In this document: positions 1 to 8,633 of the stretch, one piece after another
Numbering within the stretch: position 1 is the first letter of the stretch
How the letters are laid out: each line of letters begins with the position of its first letter
Origin: DATEPR01 sp036491115
GTDB taxonomy: Bacteria > Actinomycetota > Actinomycetes > Mycobacteriales > Pseudonocardiaceae
Assembly: GCA_036491115.1 (NCBI GenBank)
Contig: DASXCQ010000047.1
Span: 1-64,000, forward strand
Length of the DNA: 64,000 bases
Direction of reading: 5' to 3'
Notes under the pieces: model-generated
Seen by the model: only the letters and a program-made list of their open reading frames with translations
Databases searched by the model: none
What the model was told of the DNA's origin: nothing
Made by a program: the position numbers and the translations under genes

Positions 1-47
1 CGGCGCCGGCCAAGTGCACCGGATGACACGAGCGGACTTTAGATCGA

Positions 48-2291
48 TCAGGCCAGGTCGAACCGGTCGAGGTTCATCACCTTGGCCCATGCAGCGACGA
101 AGTCACGCACGAACTTCTCCCGTGCGTCGTCGCTCGCATAGACCTCCGCGATCGCCCGCAGCTCGGAGTTCGAGCCGAAGACGAGGTCGACTCGGCTACC
201 GGTCCACTTCGCCTCGCCGGTGGCGACGTCGCGACCCTCGAAGGTCTCCGACTCCTCCGACGTCGGCTTCCACACCGTGCCCTGGTCGAGCAGGTTGACG
301 AAGAAGTCGTTGCTCAGTGACTCGGGCACCGCGGTGAAGACACCAACCTGAGACCCCGTGGAGTTGGCGCCGAGAACGCGCAGGCCGCCGACGAGAACCG
401 TCATTTCGGGGGCGGTCAGCGTGAGCAGGTTCGCGCGATCGACCAGCAGGAACTCGGCCCCCGTCCGGTGCCCGTTCCCGTTGAAGTTGCGGAACCCGTC
501 CGTGGTCGGCTCGAGCGGGGCGAACGCATCCACGTCGGTCTGTTGCTGCGACGCATCGGTGCGGCCGGGCGTGAACGGGACCTCCACATTGTGGCCGCCG
601 TTCTTCGCCGCCTGCTCCACGGCCGCGCAGCCGCCGAGCACGATCAGGTCGGCGAGCGAGACCTGCTTGCCGCCGGTCTGCCCCGCTTTGAACGCCTTCT
701 GAATCCCCTCGAGCGTCTCCAGCGAGGTCGCGAGTTGGGCCGGCTGGTTGACCTCCCAATCCTTCTGCGGCGAGAGGCGGATGCGCGCGCCATTGGCGCC
801 GCCGCGCTTGTCCGAGCCGCGGAACGTCGCCGCCGAGGCCCAGGCGGTGGAGACCAACTGGGGAACCGTCAGCCCGGAAGCCAGGATCTTCTCCTTCAGC
901 GCGCGGATATCCTGCGCGTCGATCAGCGGGTGGGCGACCGGCGGAACCGGGTCCTGCCACAGCAGCTCTTCCTTGGGGACCTCGGGGCCGAGGTAGCGCG
1001 CGATCGGACCCATGTCGCGGTGGGTCAGCTTGTACCAGGCCCGCGCGAACGCGTCGGCGAACTCGGCCGGGTGCTCCAGGAACCGCCGCGAGATCGGCTC
1101 GTAGACCGGGTCGAACCGCAGCGCCAGGTCGGTGGTGAGCATCGTCGGGATCCGGTTCAGCGTGCCGTCCTCCGGGTCGGGCACGGTGTTCGCGCCCGCG
1201 CCGTCCTTGGGCTGCCACTGGTGCGCGCCCGCCGGGCTCTGGGTGAGCTCCCACTCGTACTGGAACAGGTTCTCCAGGAACGAGTTGTCCCACCGGGTCG
1301 GCACGGCGGTCCAGGTGACCTCGATGCCGCTGGTGATGGCGTGCTTGCCCTTGCCGGACTCGAAACTGTTCCGCCAGCCCAGGCCCTGCTCCTCCAGCGG
1401 TGCGCCCTCCGGCTCGTCGCCGACGTGCACGTCGGGGTCGGCGGCACCGTGGGTCTTGCCGAACGTGTGGCCGCCGGCGATCAGCGCGACGGTCTCCTCG
1501 TCGTTCATCGCCATCCGCCGGAACGTCTCGCGGATGTCGCGCGCCGAGGCCAACGGGTCGGGCTGGCCGTTGGGGCCCTCCGGGTTGACGTAGATCAGGC
1601 CCATCTGGACCGCGCCCAGGGGCCGTTCCAGTTCGCGGTCACCGCTGTAGCGCTCGTCGCCCAGCCAGGTGTCCTCCGGACCCCAGTAGACGTCCTCGTC
1701 GGGCTCCCAGACGTCCGGCCGGCCACCGGCGAAGCCGAAGGTGGTGAAGCCCATCGTCTCCAGCGCCCGGTTGCCGGCGAAGATCATCAGGTCGGCCCAG
1801 GAGATCGTGCGGCCGTACTTCTTCTTGACCGGCCACAGCAACCGGCGCGCCTTGTCCAGGTTGCCGTTGTCCGGCCAGCTGTTCAGCGGCGCGAACCGCT
1901 GCATGCCGGCGCCGGCCCCGCCACGGCCGTCGTCGATGCGGTAGGTGCCCGCGCTGTGCCACGCCATGCGGATCATGAACGGCCCGTAGTGGCCGAAGTC
2001 GGCGGGCCACCAGTCCTGGGACGTGGTCAGCACCTCGTCGACATCCCTGGCCAGGGCGTCCAGGTCGACGGTCCGGAAGGCGGCGGCGTAGTCGAAGTCA
2101 CCGCCCATCGGGTTGGCGACATCGGAGTGCTTGCGCAGGATCGCCAGGTTGAGCCGGTTGGGCCACCAGGTCCGGTTGCCCGCACCCTCGGTCGGGTGAG
2201 TGGCTCGCCCAGCCGAGACCGGGCACCTGCCCGATGTCGGCTCGTTCATTTCTCCCACAACGGCGTCAGGTGCGTCAGGACGGTCGGACAT
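48..2291 (-). CDS. katG: Catalase-peroxidase KatG
   Basis: Bifunctional haem catalase-peroxidase that destroys H2O2 in the cytoplasm. The 747-residue product is full length for the family. The distal haem site is visible as Arg108, Trp111 and His112, the proximal haem ligand as His275 in AGGHTFGKTHG, and the Trp-Tyr-Met adduct needed for catalase activity can form from Trp111, Tyr234 and Met260. The start codon overlaps the end of the upstream furA gene by 17 bp, the usual actinobacterial furA-katG arrangement, so translation is probably coupled. Expression is expected to be controlled by FurA from the promoter before furA. Confidence 0.97.
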   Translation of the reverse strand: MSDRPDAPDAVVGEMNEPTSGRCPVSAGRATHPTEGAGNRTWWPNRLNLAILRKHSDVANPMGGDFDYAAAFRTVDLDALARDVDEVLTTSQDWWPADFGHYGPFMIRMAWHSAGTYRIDDGRGGAGAGMQRFAPLNSWPDNGNLDKARRLLWPVKKKYGRTISWADLMIFAGNRALETMGFTTFGFAGGRPDVWEPDEDVYWGPEDTWLGDERYSGDRELERPLGAVQMGLIYVNPEGPNGQPDPLASARDIRETFRRMAMNDEETVALIAGGHTFGKTHGAADPDVHVGDEPEGAPLEEQGLGWRNSFESGKGKHAITSGIEVTWTAVPTRWDNSFLENLFQYEWELTQSPAGAHQWQPKDGAGANTVPDPEDGTLNRIPTMLTTDLALRFDPVYEPISRRFLEHPAEFADAFARAWYKLTHRDMGPIARYLGPEVPKEELLWQDPVPPVAHPLIDAQDIRALKEKILASGLTVPQLVSTAWASAATFRGSDKRGGANGARIRLSPQKDWEVNQPAQLATSLETLEGIQKAFKAGQTGGKQVSLADLIVLGGCAAVEQAAKNGGHNVEVPFTPGRTDASQQQTDVDAFAPLEPTTDGFRNFNGNGHRTGAEFLLVDRANLLTLTAPEMTVLVGGLRVLGANSTGSQVGVFTAVPESLSNDFFVNLLDQGTVWKPTSEESETFEGRDVATGEAKWTGSRVDLVFGSNSELRAIAEVYASDDAREKFVRDFVAAWAKVMNLDRFDLA

Positions 2292-2751
2292 GCGAATCCT
2301 TTCCGGAATCAGTGGTGTCCGGGGAGCCGGCCGCCATGGTGCAGTCGGGGCACAGTCCCCAGTAGATGACTTCGGCCTCGTCGATCACGAAGCCGTGGTC
2401 GTCGGACGCGGTCAGGCAGGGCGCCGAACCGACCGCGCAGTCGGCGTCGGCGATGACCCCGCACGAGCGGCACACGACGTGGTGATGGTTGTCCCCGACC
2501 CGCGACTCGTAGCGCGCCACGGAGCCGGCCGGCTCGATCCGCCGGATCAGCCGCGCGGTGGTCAGCACCTTCAACACGTCGTAGATCGCCTGGTGGGACA
2601 CCTCACCGAGGTTGCCCCGCACGATGCCCAGGATCGACTCCGTGTCCGCGTGCGGGTGGCCGTACACCGCGTTCAGCACCGCGACCCGAGGCCGCGTCAC
2701 CCGCAGAGCAGCCCCACGCAGCAGGCGCTCGTAGTCCGAATCGGTCGGCAC
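2275..2751 (-). CDS. furA: Fur-family peroxide/iron-responsive repressor FurA
   Basis: Ferric-uptake-regulator family repressor, expected to sense peroxide or metal and repress its own operon with katG. About 158 residues: an N-terminal winged helix (RVTRPRVAVL, SHQAIYDVLKVL) and a C-terminal metal/dimer domain with the HHHVVC stretch and two Cys pairs (CRSC, CPDC). I chose the GTG at 2751 because it aligns with the first residue of mycobacterial FurA as I remember it. A TTG start 12 codons upstream in the same frame cannot be excluded. It has no clear Shine-Dalgarno sequence, compatible with a leaderless message as known for mycobacterial furA. Confidence 0.93.
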   Translation of the reverse strand: MPTDSDYERLLRGAALRVTRPRVAVLNAVYGHPHADTESILGIVRGNLGEVSHQAIYDVLKVLTTARLIRRIEPAGSVARYESRVGDNHHHVVCRSCGVIADADCAVGSAPCLTASDDHGFVIDEAEVIYWGLCPDCTMAAGSPDTTDSGKDSHVRPS

Positions 2752-2768
2752 GTGCGGCAGTCTGGCGC

Positions 2769-2788
2769 ATTTTCTGGAATCAATCAAG
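2769..2788 (-). promoter_or_regulatory. Putative FurA operator/promoter of furA-katG
   Basis: AT-rich island immediately upstream of furA in otherwise GC-rich DNA. Read on the minus strand it contains TTGATTGATTCCAGAAAA, which resembles the FurA box I recall before actinobacterial furA genes. Autoregulation of furA-katG is the expected role. The match is by eye, without a scored motif. Confidence 0.5.
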
Positions 2789-2881
2789 TTGAGGGTGGCG
2801 CTCTGTCAGCCCACTGTCAGCGTCCGCCACGGACGGTAACCACGCCGGAAAGCCGCGCTGCTCAACGGTATGTGTCGCCGG

Positions 2882-3379
2882 TCACAACGACAGCCGGTAG
2901 TAACGGAGCTCGTCGGTCTCGCGCAGGAACGCGAAGCCGTTCTTCTCCAGCACCCGCTGCGACTGCGCGTTGTCCTTGGCGGTGTCGGCCAGCATCACCG
3001 ACACGCCCTGCCATGACCGGCAGAACTCCACCAGCCGGGCGACCGCCTCGGTCGCGTAGCCGAAGCCGCGCGCACCCGGCACCAGCCCGTATCCGATGGT
3101 GACCTCGCCGCCCTCGTCCGGTGGACCGAAGAACCCGATCGTGCCGATCGCGGTCTCGTTCAGATCGATCCGGAACGTGCCGAACGGCGCCGGGTCGGTG
3201 CCGGTGGCAGCCGCGGTGAGGTAGCCGGCGATGCCGTCCCGGTCGTCCTGCATCGGGAACTCGTCGGCCCACCGGTCGCCGGCACCGGGCGCGCCGTCGA
3301 CGATGCGGTTGCCCTCGTCGACCGTGAGCGGGTGCAGCCGCAGCCGCGGTGTCAGCAGATCGGTGACATGCCTGGTCAT
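2882..3379 (-). CDS. GNAT-family N-acetyltransferase (RimJ/RimL type)
   Basis: 165-residue acetyltransferase of the Acetyltransf_3 (RimJ/RimL-like) group, which acetylates N-terminal or small-molecule amines with acetyl-CoA. It begins MTRHVTDLLTPRLRLHPL, typical of the first strand of this group. The acetyl-CoA loop corresponds to VPGARGFGYATEA, followed by QRVLEKNGF, the conserved helix before the last strand. The reading frame extends much further upstream, but homology begins only at the ATG at 3379. It is divergent from the VOC protein gene at 3428. The substrate is unknown. Confidence 0.85.
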   Translation of the reverse strand: MTRHVTDLLTPRLRLHPLTVDEGNRIVDGAPGAGDRWADEFPMQDDRDGIAGYLTAAATGTDPAPFGTFRIDLNETAIGTIGFFGPPDEGGEVTIGYGLVPGARGFGYATEAVARLVEFCRSWQGVSVMLADTAKDNAQSQRVLEKNGFAFLRETDELRYYRLSL

Positions 3380-3427
3380 CGCTTGATCATAGGGCGTGCC
3401 GTCGGTACGGCTGCCTAGCATGGCCGG

Positions 3428-3772
3428 ATGGACGTCGACCTGTTCGCCGGTATCCCGGTCCGCGACTACGCCACCGCCACCACGTGGTACGAGCGGTTGC
3501 TCGGTGCGCCGCCGTCGTTCCTGCCCAACGACATCGAGGCCGTGTGGGAGATCGCCGAACACCGGTTCGTGTACGTCAAGGTGGCGCCAGAACACGCCGG
3601 ACACGCACTGCACACCGCATTCGTCAGCGACTTCGACGAATGGCTGGCGCGCGTCGCCGAGCGAGGTCTGGAGCCGACACAACTCGAGACCTATGACAAC
3701 GGCGTCCGCAAGGCGACCTTCCACGACCCGGACGGCAACGAGATCGGTTTCGGCGGCGCACCCACCGAATGA
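3428..3772 (+). CDS. VOC-superfamily (glyoxalase-like) protein
   Basis: 114-residue single-domain protein of the vicinal oxygen chelate fold. It starts with the characteristic first strand and helix (IPVRDYATATTWYERLLG) and ends with FHDPDGNEIGF, where the family usually has its last metal-ligand Glu (NEIGF). Members include glyoxalases, dioxygenases and antibiotic-binding resistance proteins, and sequence alone does not tell which. Its 3' end faces the membrane-protein gene at 3791. Confidence 0.8.
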   Translation: MDVDLFAGIPVRDYATATTWYERLLGAPPSFLPNDIEAVWEIAEHRFVYVKVAPEHAGHALHTAFVSDFDEWLARVAERGLEPTQLETYDNGVRKATFHDPDGNEIGFGGAPTE

Positions 3773-3790
3773 GCAGGTCCGGAGTGGACC

Positions 3791-4504
3791 TTACGCCGCC
3801 TGCGGTGTCAACTCCGGCAGGTCGTCCTCGTCCTCGACGGGTTCGTCGACGAAGCCCGCCTTGACCACCTTGCGTTCCTGCCACAGGTGGTACAGCGCGA
3901 TCGCGAAGATCACCGAACCGATGACGTTGGCGATGAAGTGCCACCACACCCGGTACGTGATGGCGCCCGGACCGGGGTCCAGCAGCCCGAACCAGGTGGA
4001 CAGGCCGATCGCCTGCTTGGCGCCCAGCCACACCGACAGCATCAGCGACAGGTGCTCCAGACCGTGGATACCCTGCATCCACACGCCCATCTTGGCCCAC
4101 CGCCTGGCTTTCGTGGCCCGCGCCCGGCTGGTGATCACCATGAGCGCGACCAGACCGGCCAGGAAGATGCAGTTACCCACGAAGTGCAGGATCTCCATGC
4201 CCAGCGTCGGCCGCGCCGGGTCGACCGGCTCGAAGCCCATCGCCAGCGCGCTGCCCCACGGTGTCATCCAGGCCGCCGCCTCCGGATGCCCCACCCAGTA
4301 ACCCACCTGCGCGACGTGTTCTTGCAAATGCCCTATCTGGCCGATGACTCCGAGCACGATCACCGAACTGGCGGCCCCGTAGACCCAGGCCCGCCGTGTT
4401 CGGTTGGCGATGTGCAACGCGCCGACGGCGAGCCACATCCCCACCGCCCACAACAGTAGGAACACCGCTCCTGCCGTGTCGATCGACGACGCCATTCCGC
4501 TCAT
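3791..4504 (-). CDS. Conserved multi-pass membrane protein (DUF6008-like)
   Basis: About 237 residues with five or six hydrophobic segments (near residues 8-28, 34-53, 100-122, 140-160 and 190-215) and an acidic C-terminal tail (EPVEDEDDLPEL). Several His and Trp residues lie in or near the membrane segments (QIGHLQEHV, GIHGLEHLSL, YRVWWHF), which could bind metal or haem. I chose the ATG at 4504 because a GGGAG Shine-Dalgarno-like sequence precedes it; further ATG codons lie upstream and at 4495. The family assignment is from memory and the function is unknown. A SigC-type ECF sigma locus follows. Confidence 0.6.
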   Translation of the reverse strand: MSGMASSIDTAGAVFLLLWAVGMWLAVGALHIANRTRRAWVYGAASSVIVLGVIGQIGHLQEHVAQVGYWVGHPEAAAWMTPWGSALAMGFEPVDPARPTLGMEILHFVGNCIFLAGLVALMVITSRARATKARRWAKMGVWMQGIHGLEHLSLMLSVWLGAKQAIGLSTWFGLLDPGPGAITYRVWWHFIANVIGSVIFAIALYHLWQERKVVKAGFVDEPVEDEDDLPELTPQAA

Positions 4505-4686
4505 TCTTCGGCTCCCGACATAGTTGGTCGCGGCGAAAGCAAATGGGCACAACCATTGAGCCCCACCCAAGACCAATACCGGGTCCGGTGGTGTGCGGCA
4601 AGACCTTGCCAGGCCAGGGAGATGCGAAACTCAGCACGATGGCGGAAGCGGGCGGGAAACGCAGATTCCGGTCCCGCTGTCAACCG

Positions 4687-5463
4687 TCAGGAGGCCCGGC
4701 GGGCAGCGGGCGGCAACGGATCGCCCCGACGCAGCGGGTAGGGAGCGACGTGGCCGGCGGTCGAGCCCGCCGGGTCCGGTGCGTCGGTCCAGGACGTCCC
4801 GCCGCCACGCCCGGCCGGATCACCGACGGTGCGCGGGTGCGGGGTCCTCGCCAGCGCGACCGCCAGCGCCAGCCCGAGGACGACCGGCACGTGGGTGGCC
4901 AGCCGGGTCCACGTCACCTCGCCGTTGACCAGGTCGAAGACCGAGGTGACGGCCAGCATCGCGACGAACGTCGCCAGCACCGGGATCTCACTGGTGGCGC
5001 GGCGGCTGTTCCATGCCACCATCAGCATCGCCACGCCGAACGCGACGTCGAACGCCGCCTCCTCGTGGTCCATGTGCGTGCTGACGCGCGCCATCGCCAT
5101 GCCCAGGCTGACGAACATGTTGACCAGCCCGATGGTCACCTGGAACAGCGCCACCACGACCATCGCGATGCGCAGCGGCGCCCGCCAGCGGCCATGGTGC
5201 GGCAGCCGCACGGCGGCCAGAACGGCGTCGGCCAGGTCGGGACCGTCGGGGGCCACTCCGACGCCGAGCAGCCGGTCCATCCGGTCCGCCTGCTCCCGCC
5301 AGCGCGCGCAGGCAGCACACCCGATCAGGTGGGTTCGGACGTCGTCGACCGAGCCGGGCACGTCCTCCCCGTCCATCATCGCCGACAGGGGCTCTCGGAC
5401 GGCACGGCATCGAGCCTGTCCCACTACGTCCTCCACGTACGTCAGGTCGTCCGGTGCGGTCAC
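4687..5463 (-). CDS. Zinc-finger membrane protein, probable anti-sigma factor
   Basis: About 258 residues. An N-terminal cytoplasmic zf-HC2 type motif, His-x3-Cys-x2-Cys in THLIGCAACARW, is followed by about four transmembrane segments (LRIAMVVVALFQVTIGLVNM, AAFDVAFGVAMLMVAW and two more) and a Gly/Pro-rich tail. It is divergent from the ECF sigma gene at 5534, so it probably binds and inhibits that factor and releases it on a membrane or redox signal. The start is uncertain: GTG at 5463 has GGGAAC in front, GTG at 5436 is also possible, and frames further upstream would run into the sigma gene. Confidence 0.7.
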   Translation of the reverse strand: MTAPDDLTYVEDVVGQARCRAVREPLSAMMDGEDVPGSVDDVRTHLIGCAACARWREQADRMDRLLGVGVAPDGPDLADAVLAAVRLPHHGRWRAPLRIAMVVVALFQVTIGLVNMFVSLGMAMARVSTHMDHEEAAFDVAFGVAMLMVAWNSRRATSEIPVLATFVAMLAVTSVFDLVNGEVTWTRLATHVPVVLGLALAVALARTPHPRTVGDPAGRGGGTSWTDAPDPAGSTAGHVAPYPLRRGDPLPPAARRAS

Positions 5464-5533
5464 CAGGTTCCCGACCGGCGTTCCGATTGTGACATGTGGT
5501 GCCGTACGGTGAGTCGCGCGCACGGGAGGCATC

Positions 5534-6094
5534 GTGGACGACGACGTGGTGACCGGCTGGGCGCTCGCCGCGCAGCAGGGTGACCGCGAGGCCGCGGGGG
5601 CATTCATCCGTGCCACGACAGGACAGTTGCGCAGGCTGCTGTCCTATCTCGCCGATCCCGGCCAGGTGGACGATCTGGTGCAGGAGACGTATCTGCGCGC
5701 GTTCACCGCGCTTCCCCGTTACGCCCACCGCTCGCCCGCCCGGCTGTGGCTGCTGTCCATCGCCCGCCGGGTCGCGGCCGACCAGGTGCGCGGCGAGCGG
5801 CGCAGCCCACGGCTGGGCAACGCCGACTGGCAGGTCGAACTCGACCGCGTCCGGCCGGTCGCCGACATGTCCGAGGTGACGGCACTGCGCCAGGCCATCG
5901 CGGCCCTCGACACCGAACGCAAGGAGGCGTTCGTGCTGACCAGGGTGATGGGTCTGTCCTACGAGGAGGCCGCGCAGGCATGCGGCTGCCCGGTCGGCAC
6001 CATTCGGTCGCGGGTGTTCCGCGCGCGGGCCGACCTGCTCGCCGCGCTGGGCGAGAAGGAGGGCCCGGCAACTGGTACCGGGCAGTGCTCTTAG
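5534..6094 (+). CDS. ECF sigma factor (SigC-like)
   Basis: RNA polymerase sigma-70 family factor of the extracytoplasmic-function class, 186 residues. Region 2 includes DDLVQETYLRAFTALPRY, and region 4 (LDTERKEAFVLTRV, then GLSYEEAAQACGCPVGTIRS) is a clear helix-turn-helix. The GTG start is preceded by GGGAGG. The size and the neighbouring zinc-finger protein resemble SigC-type loci, and SigC in mycobacteria is linked to copper acquisition, but no copper gene is seen here. Its 3' end overlaps the convergent small gene by 4 bp. Confidence 0.9.
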   Translation: MDDDVVTGWALAAQQGDREAAGAFIRATTGQLRRLLSYLADPGQVDDLVQETYLRAFTALPRYAHRSPARLWLLSIARRVAADQVRGERRSPRLGNADWQVELDRVRPVADMSEVTALRQAIAALDTERKEAFVLTRVMGLSYEEAAQACGCPVGTIRSRVFRARADLLAALGEKEGPATGTGQCS

Positions 6095-6291
6095 GGTTCG
6101 ACCAGGTCGAGTACGCCGAACTGGAGGCCGTCGATGAGCACCCGTAACTGATCCACGCTCATCTCGACCCGCTGGCCGAAGTCGTCGGTGATCACGATCC
6201 GACGTTCCTCGGGCGCGTCGTGGTCCACCAGCAGCTCGGGGCAGCGGGGGGCGCACGGCGTGGTGATGAGCTCTGTGCAGTCGCCGCTCAT
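6091..6291 (-). CDS. Small hypothetical protein
   Basis: 66-residue protein starting MSGDCTELITTPC, with three cysteines in the first 18 residues (Cys5, Cys13, Cys17), followed by a segment that reads as two strands and a helix (ERRIVITDDFGQRVEMS, VDQLRVLIDGLQFG). The ATG has a strong AGGAGAGGAG Shine-Dalgarno sequence, which supports it as a real gene. The Cys pattern could bind metal but is too short to assign. It is convergent with the sigma factor gene and overlaps it by 4 bp. I do not recognise a family. Confidence 0.65.
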   Translation of the reverse strand: MSGDCTELITTPCAPRCPELLVDHDAPEERRIVITDDFGQRVEMSVDQLRVLIDGLQFGVLDLVEP

Positions 6292-6404
6292 CGCACTCCT
6301 CTCCTTCCGACGGACAGCTGCCACCCCAGGCTCGGCCGCCGTCAGTATGAAGGGTCGCCGATCGCCGGCCAGAAGTTCCCGACCTGTGGTCAGCGCCACG
6401 TCCG

Positions 6405-7187
6405 TCAGTCCTCGAACGGGTTCCGACCTGCGGCGATCGCCGACAACAGAGTGGTACCGAATGTGTCGTACAGGTGACGTTGGAGGGCCGGTCCGAAGCT
6501 CACCCGGGCCACGCCCAGCCCGGCGAGATCGGCCAGGGACAGCTCGCCCCTCGGTCCGTACCCGACGTTGACCGGGCCGGGAATGCCCTGGGTCAGCGCC
6601 CGGATCGTGGCGGCGCCACCGGCGAAGATCGGGTAGACGCAGTCCGCGCCCGCCGCGAGATAACGCGCGCCCCGGTCGAGGGTGGCGACGAGCCGGTCCT
6701 CCGGTGAGCCGACCTGGCGCAGGAACGAGTCGGTGCGCGCGTTGATCACCAGGTCCACGCCCGGTGCCCGGGCGGCGCTACGCACGGCCGCCAGGAAGTC
6801 GGCCTGCTCGGCGACGTCGATCATCGAGCCGGTCGCCGGGTCCGAGTCCTCCAGGTTCAGGCCGACGGCGCCGGTCGCGGCGAACCGTTCCACCAGTTCG
6901 GCCGGCGCCAGCCGGTAGCCGCGTTCGAAGTCGATGGTCACCGGCACGTCCACCGCCCGGACCACCCGCCGGACGGCGGCCAGTATCTCCTCGACCGGTG
7001 TGGCCTCGCCGTCGGCGTAGCCGAGGACAGCGGCCATGCCGGCGCTGGTCGTCGCCACGACGGGGAACCCGGCCGCCTCGACCTGCCTGGCCGACGCCGC
7101 GTCCCAGGCGTTGGGCAGGATCAGCGGGTCACCCTCGACGTGCAGGCCGCGCAGTGTCGCTGCCCTGTCCTGTGCTTGTTCGGTCAT
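6405..7187 (-). CDS. Isocitrate lyase/PEP mutase family enzyme
   Basis: 260-residue TIM-barrel enzyme of the PEP mutase/isocitrate lyase superfamily, which makes or breaks C-C, C-P or P-O bonds next to a carboxylate using Mg2+. Visible signatures are LPNAWDAASARQVEAAG at the N-terminus, the metal-binding stretch IDFERGYR, GLNLEDSD, and NARTDSF. The KKCGH catalytic loop of true isocitrate lyase is absent, so it is not a glyoxylate-shunt enzyme. The close family often acts on oxaloacetate-like or carboxyphosphonate-like substrates. The ATG at 7187 has GGAGGGG upstream. The SDR gene lies 29 bp upstream on the same strand, probably co-transcribed. Confidence 0.88.
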   Translation of the reverse strand: MTEQAQDRAATLRGLHVEGDPLILPNAWDAASARQVEAAGFPVVATTSAGMAAVLGYADGEATPVEEILAAVRRVVRAVDVPVTIDFERGYRLAPAELVERFAATGAVGLNLEDSDPATGSMIDVAEQADFLAAVRSAARAPGVDLVINARTDSFLRQVGSPEDRLVATLDRGARYLAAGADCVYPIFAGGAATIRALTQGIPGPVNVGYGPRGELSLADLAGLGVARVSFGPALQRHLYDTFGTTLLSAIAAGRNPFED

Positions 7188-7216
7188 GCTCCCCTCCACA
7201 TGAGATGTTGGTTCGC

Positions 7217-8017
7217 TCACCTGACCCAGCGGCGGAAACCGCCTTCGCTGTTGATGATCTGCCCGGTGATCCACTGACTCTCGTCGGACGCCAACCACCG
7301 GATCAGCCGGGCGACGTCGTCCGGGCGACCCCAGCGGCCGGCCGGCAACGCCCTGCCGACGCGTTCGGCCAGTTCCGGCTCGGCCCATCCGGTGTCGACC
7401 GGACCCGGATTGACCGCGTTGACGGTGATCCCCCGGTCGGCCAGGACGTCGGACAGCGTGAGTGTCATCTGGTGGATGGCGCCTTTGCTGACCGCATAAG
7501 GGATTTCCCGGCTCATCGGCGCCAGGTGCTGCCCCGAGGTGAACAGGATGAGCCGCCCGCCGGGCCGGTCGTCGTCGTGCACCGAAGCGAAAGCCTGTGC
7601 CAGCAACACGGACGCGCGGGCGTTCACCGCCCACGTCAGGTCCAGTTCGGCCGCGGTGACGTCGGCCAGGCTCTGGTCCGAACTGCGGGCGTGGTTGGCC
7701 ACCACGATGTCCACCGCGCCGAACGTGTCGACCGCGGCCCGAACGACCGCTCCGGGTGTCTCCGGGTCGGCGAAGTCGGCCGCGACGTGCTTCAGCCTCG
7801 GCCCCTCCCCGCCCAGCAGTTCGACGATCCCCGCTTCCCCCACGGGATCGGCACCCCACGGCTGCTCCGCGTCATGTGGCGCCCACGAGTGCACCAGCAC
7901 CGATGCACCGGCTGCCAACAGGTCCGCGGCGATCGCGTAGCCGATCCCGGCCCGCCGGCTGACGCCGGTCACCACCGCGACCCGACCGGTCGGACCCGAT
8001 ACCCGAGCAGCAGTCAC
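7217..8017 (-). CDS. Short-chain dehydrogenase/reductase
   Basis: NAD(P)-dependent SDR of 266 residues. The cofactor loop reads TGVSRRAGIGYAIA, a variant of TGxxxGxG. The ANHA motif, the active-site Ser in FTSG, the YAVSK catalytic Tyr-Lys, and NAVNPGPVDT follow in the expected order. The C-terminus ITGQIINSEGGFRRWV is typical of FabG-like members. It is probably the first gene of a two-gene unit with the PEP mutase family gene. Substrate unknown. Confidence 0.88.
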   Translation of the reverse strand: MTAARVSGPTGRVAVVTGVSRRAGIGYAIAADLLAAGASVLVHSWAPHDAEQPWGADPVGEAGIVELLGGEGPRLKHVAADFADPETPGAVVRAAVDTFGAVDIVVANHARSSDQSLADVTAAELDLTWAVNARASVLLAQAFASVHDDDRPGGRLILFTSGQHLAPMSREIPYAVSKGAIHQMTLTLSDVLADRGITVNAVNPGPVDTGWAEPELAERVGRALPAGRWGRPDDVARLIRWLASDESQWITGQIINSEGGFRRWVR

Positions 8018-8039
8018 GGATCGACCCTACGCTGACCGA

Positions 8040-8633
8040 ATGACACGAATCCGGCCGGACATGACCATGTCCCTGGACGGCTACGTCGCCGGGCCGAAGG
8101 ACGACGCGGACGCACCGATGGGCGTCGGCGGGTTCCGCCTGTTCAACTGGCTCGACCACCGTGACGATCCCGGCCCCAGCGGCGAGGTGTTCACGGAGGC
8201 GTTGGCCACCCGGGCCGTGATCAGCGGTCGCCGCACCTACGAGCTGGCCGATCACTGGCAGGGTGACCACCACGACGGCGTGCCGATCTTCGTGCTGACC
8301 CACGACGTCCCGGACGAACCGCCGCCGGCCGGCGTCCGGTTCGTCACCGACGCGACCGAGTGCGCCGAACTGGCCAGGGCGGCCGCCGGGGACGGTGACG
8401 TGATGGTGCACGGAGCGGGCGCGGCCCAGGCGTTGCTGCGGGCCGGGCAGGTGGACGAACTGGAACTGCACGTCGTGCCCGTGCTGCTGGGCCAGGGCCG
8501 ACGGTTGTTCGACCACCTGCCGGCGGCTCTGGTCGAGCTGGATCTGGTGCGGTGTATGACAACTCCGGAGCTCGACCGCGAACACGGCGCGACCCACCTG
8601 CGCTACCGGGTCGTCCCATCAGTTGCCCGCTGA
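8040..8633 (+). CDS. Dihydrofolate-reductase-like (RibD C-terminal domain) protein
   Basis: 197-residue protein of the RibD_C/DHFR-like fold, a group of NADPH-binding reductases of mostly unknown substrate. Signatures are the N-terminal MSLDGYVAG, RRTYELADHW, GDGDVMVHGAG (nucleotide-binding) and LHVVPVLLGQGRRLF. It is a paralogue of the protein encoded at 11065, sharing the DHHDGVPIF stretch. Its 3' end overlaps the convergent glycosylase gene by 15 bp. Confidence 0.85.
   Translation: MTRIRPDMTMSLDGYVAGPKDDADAPMGVGGFRLFNWLDHRDDPGPSGEVFTEALATRAVISGRRTYELADHWQGDHHDGVPIFVLTHDVPDEPPPAGVRFVTDATECAELARAAAGDGDVMVHGAGAAQALLRAGQVDELELHVVPVLLGQGRRLFDHLPAALVELDLVRCMTTPELDREHGATHLRYRVVPSVAR

Noticed and set aside
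468..2369. A 633-codon plus-strand open frame across katG
   Set aside because: It lies entirely antisense to katG and furA, whose protein motifs are complete. The frame is open only because of high GC at third positions.
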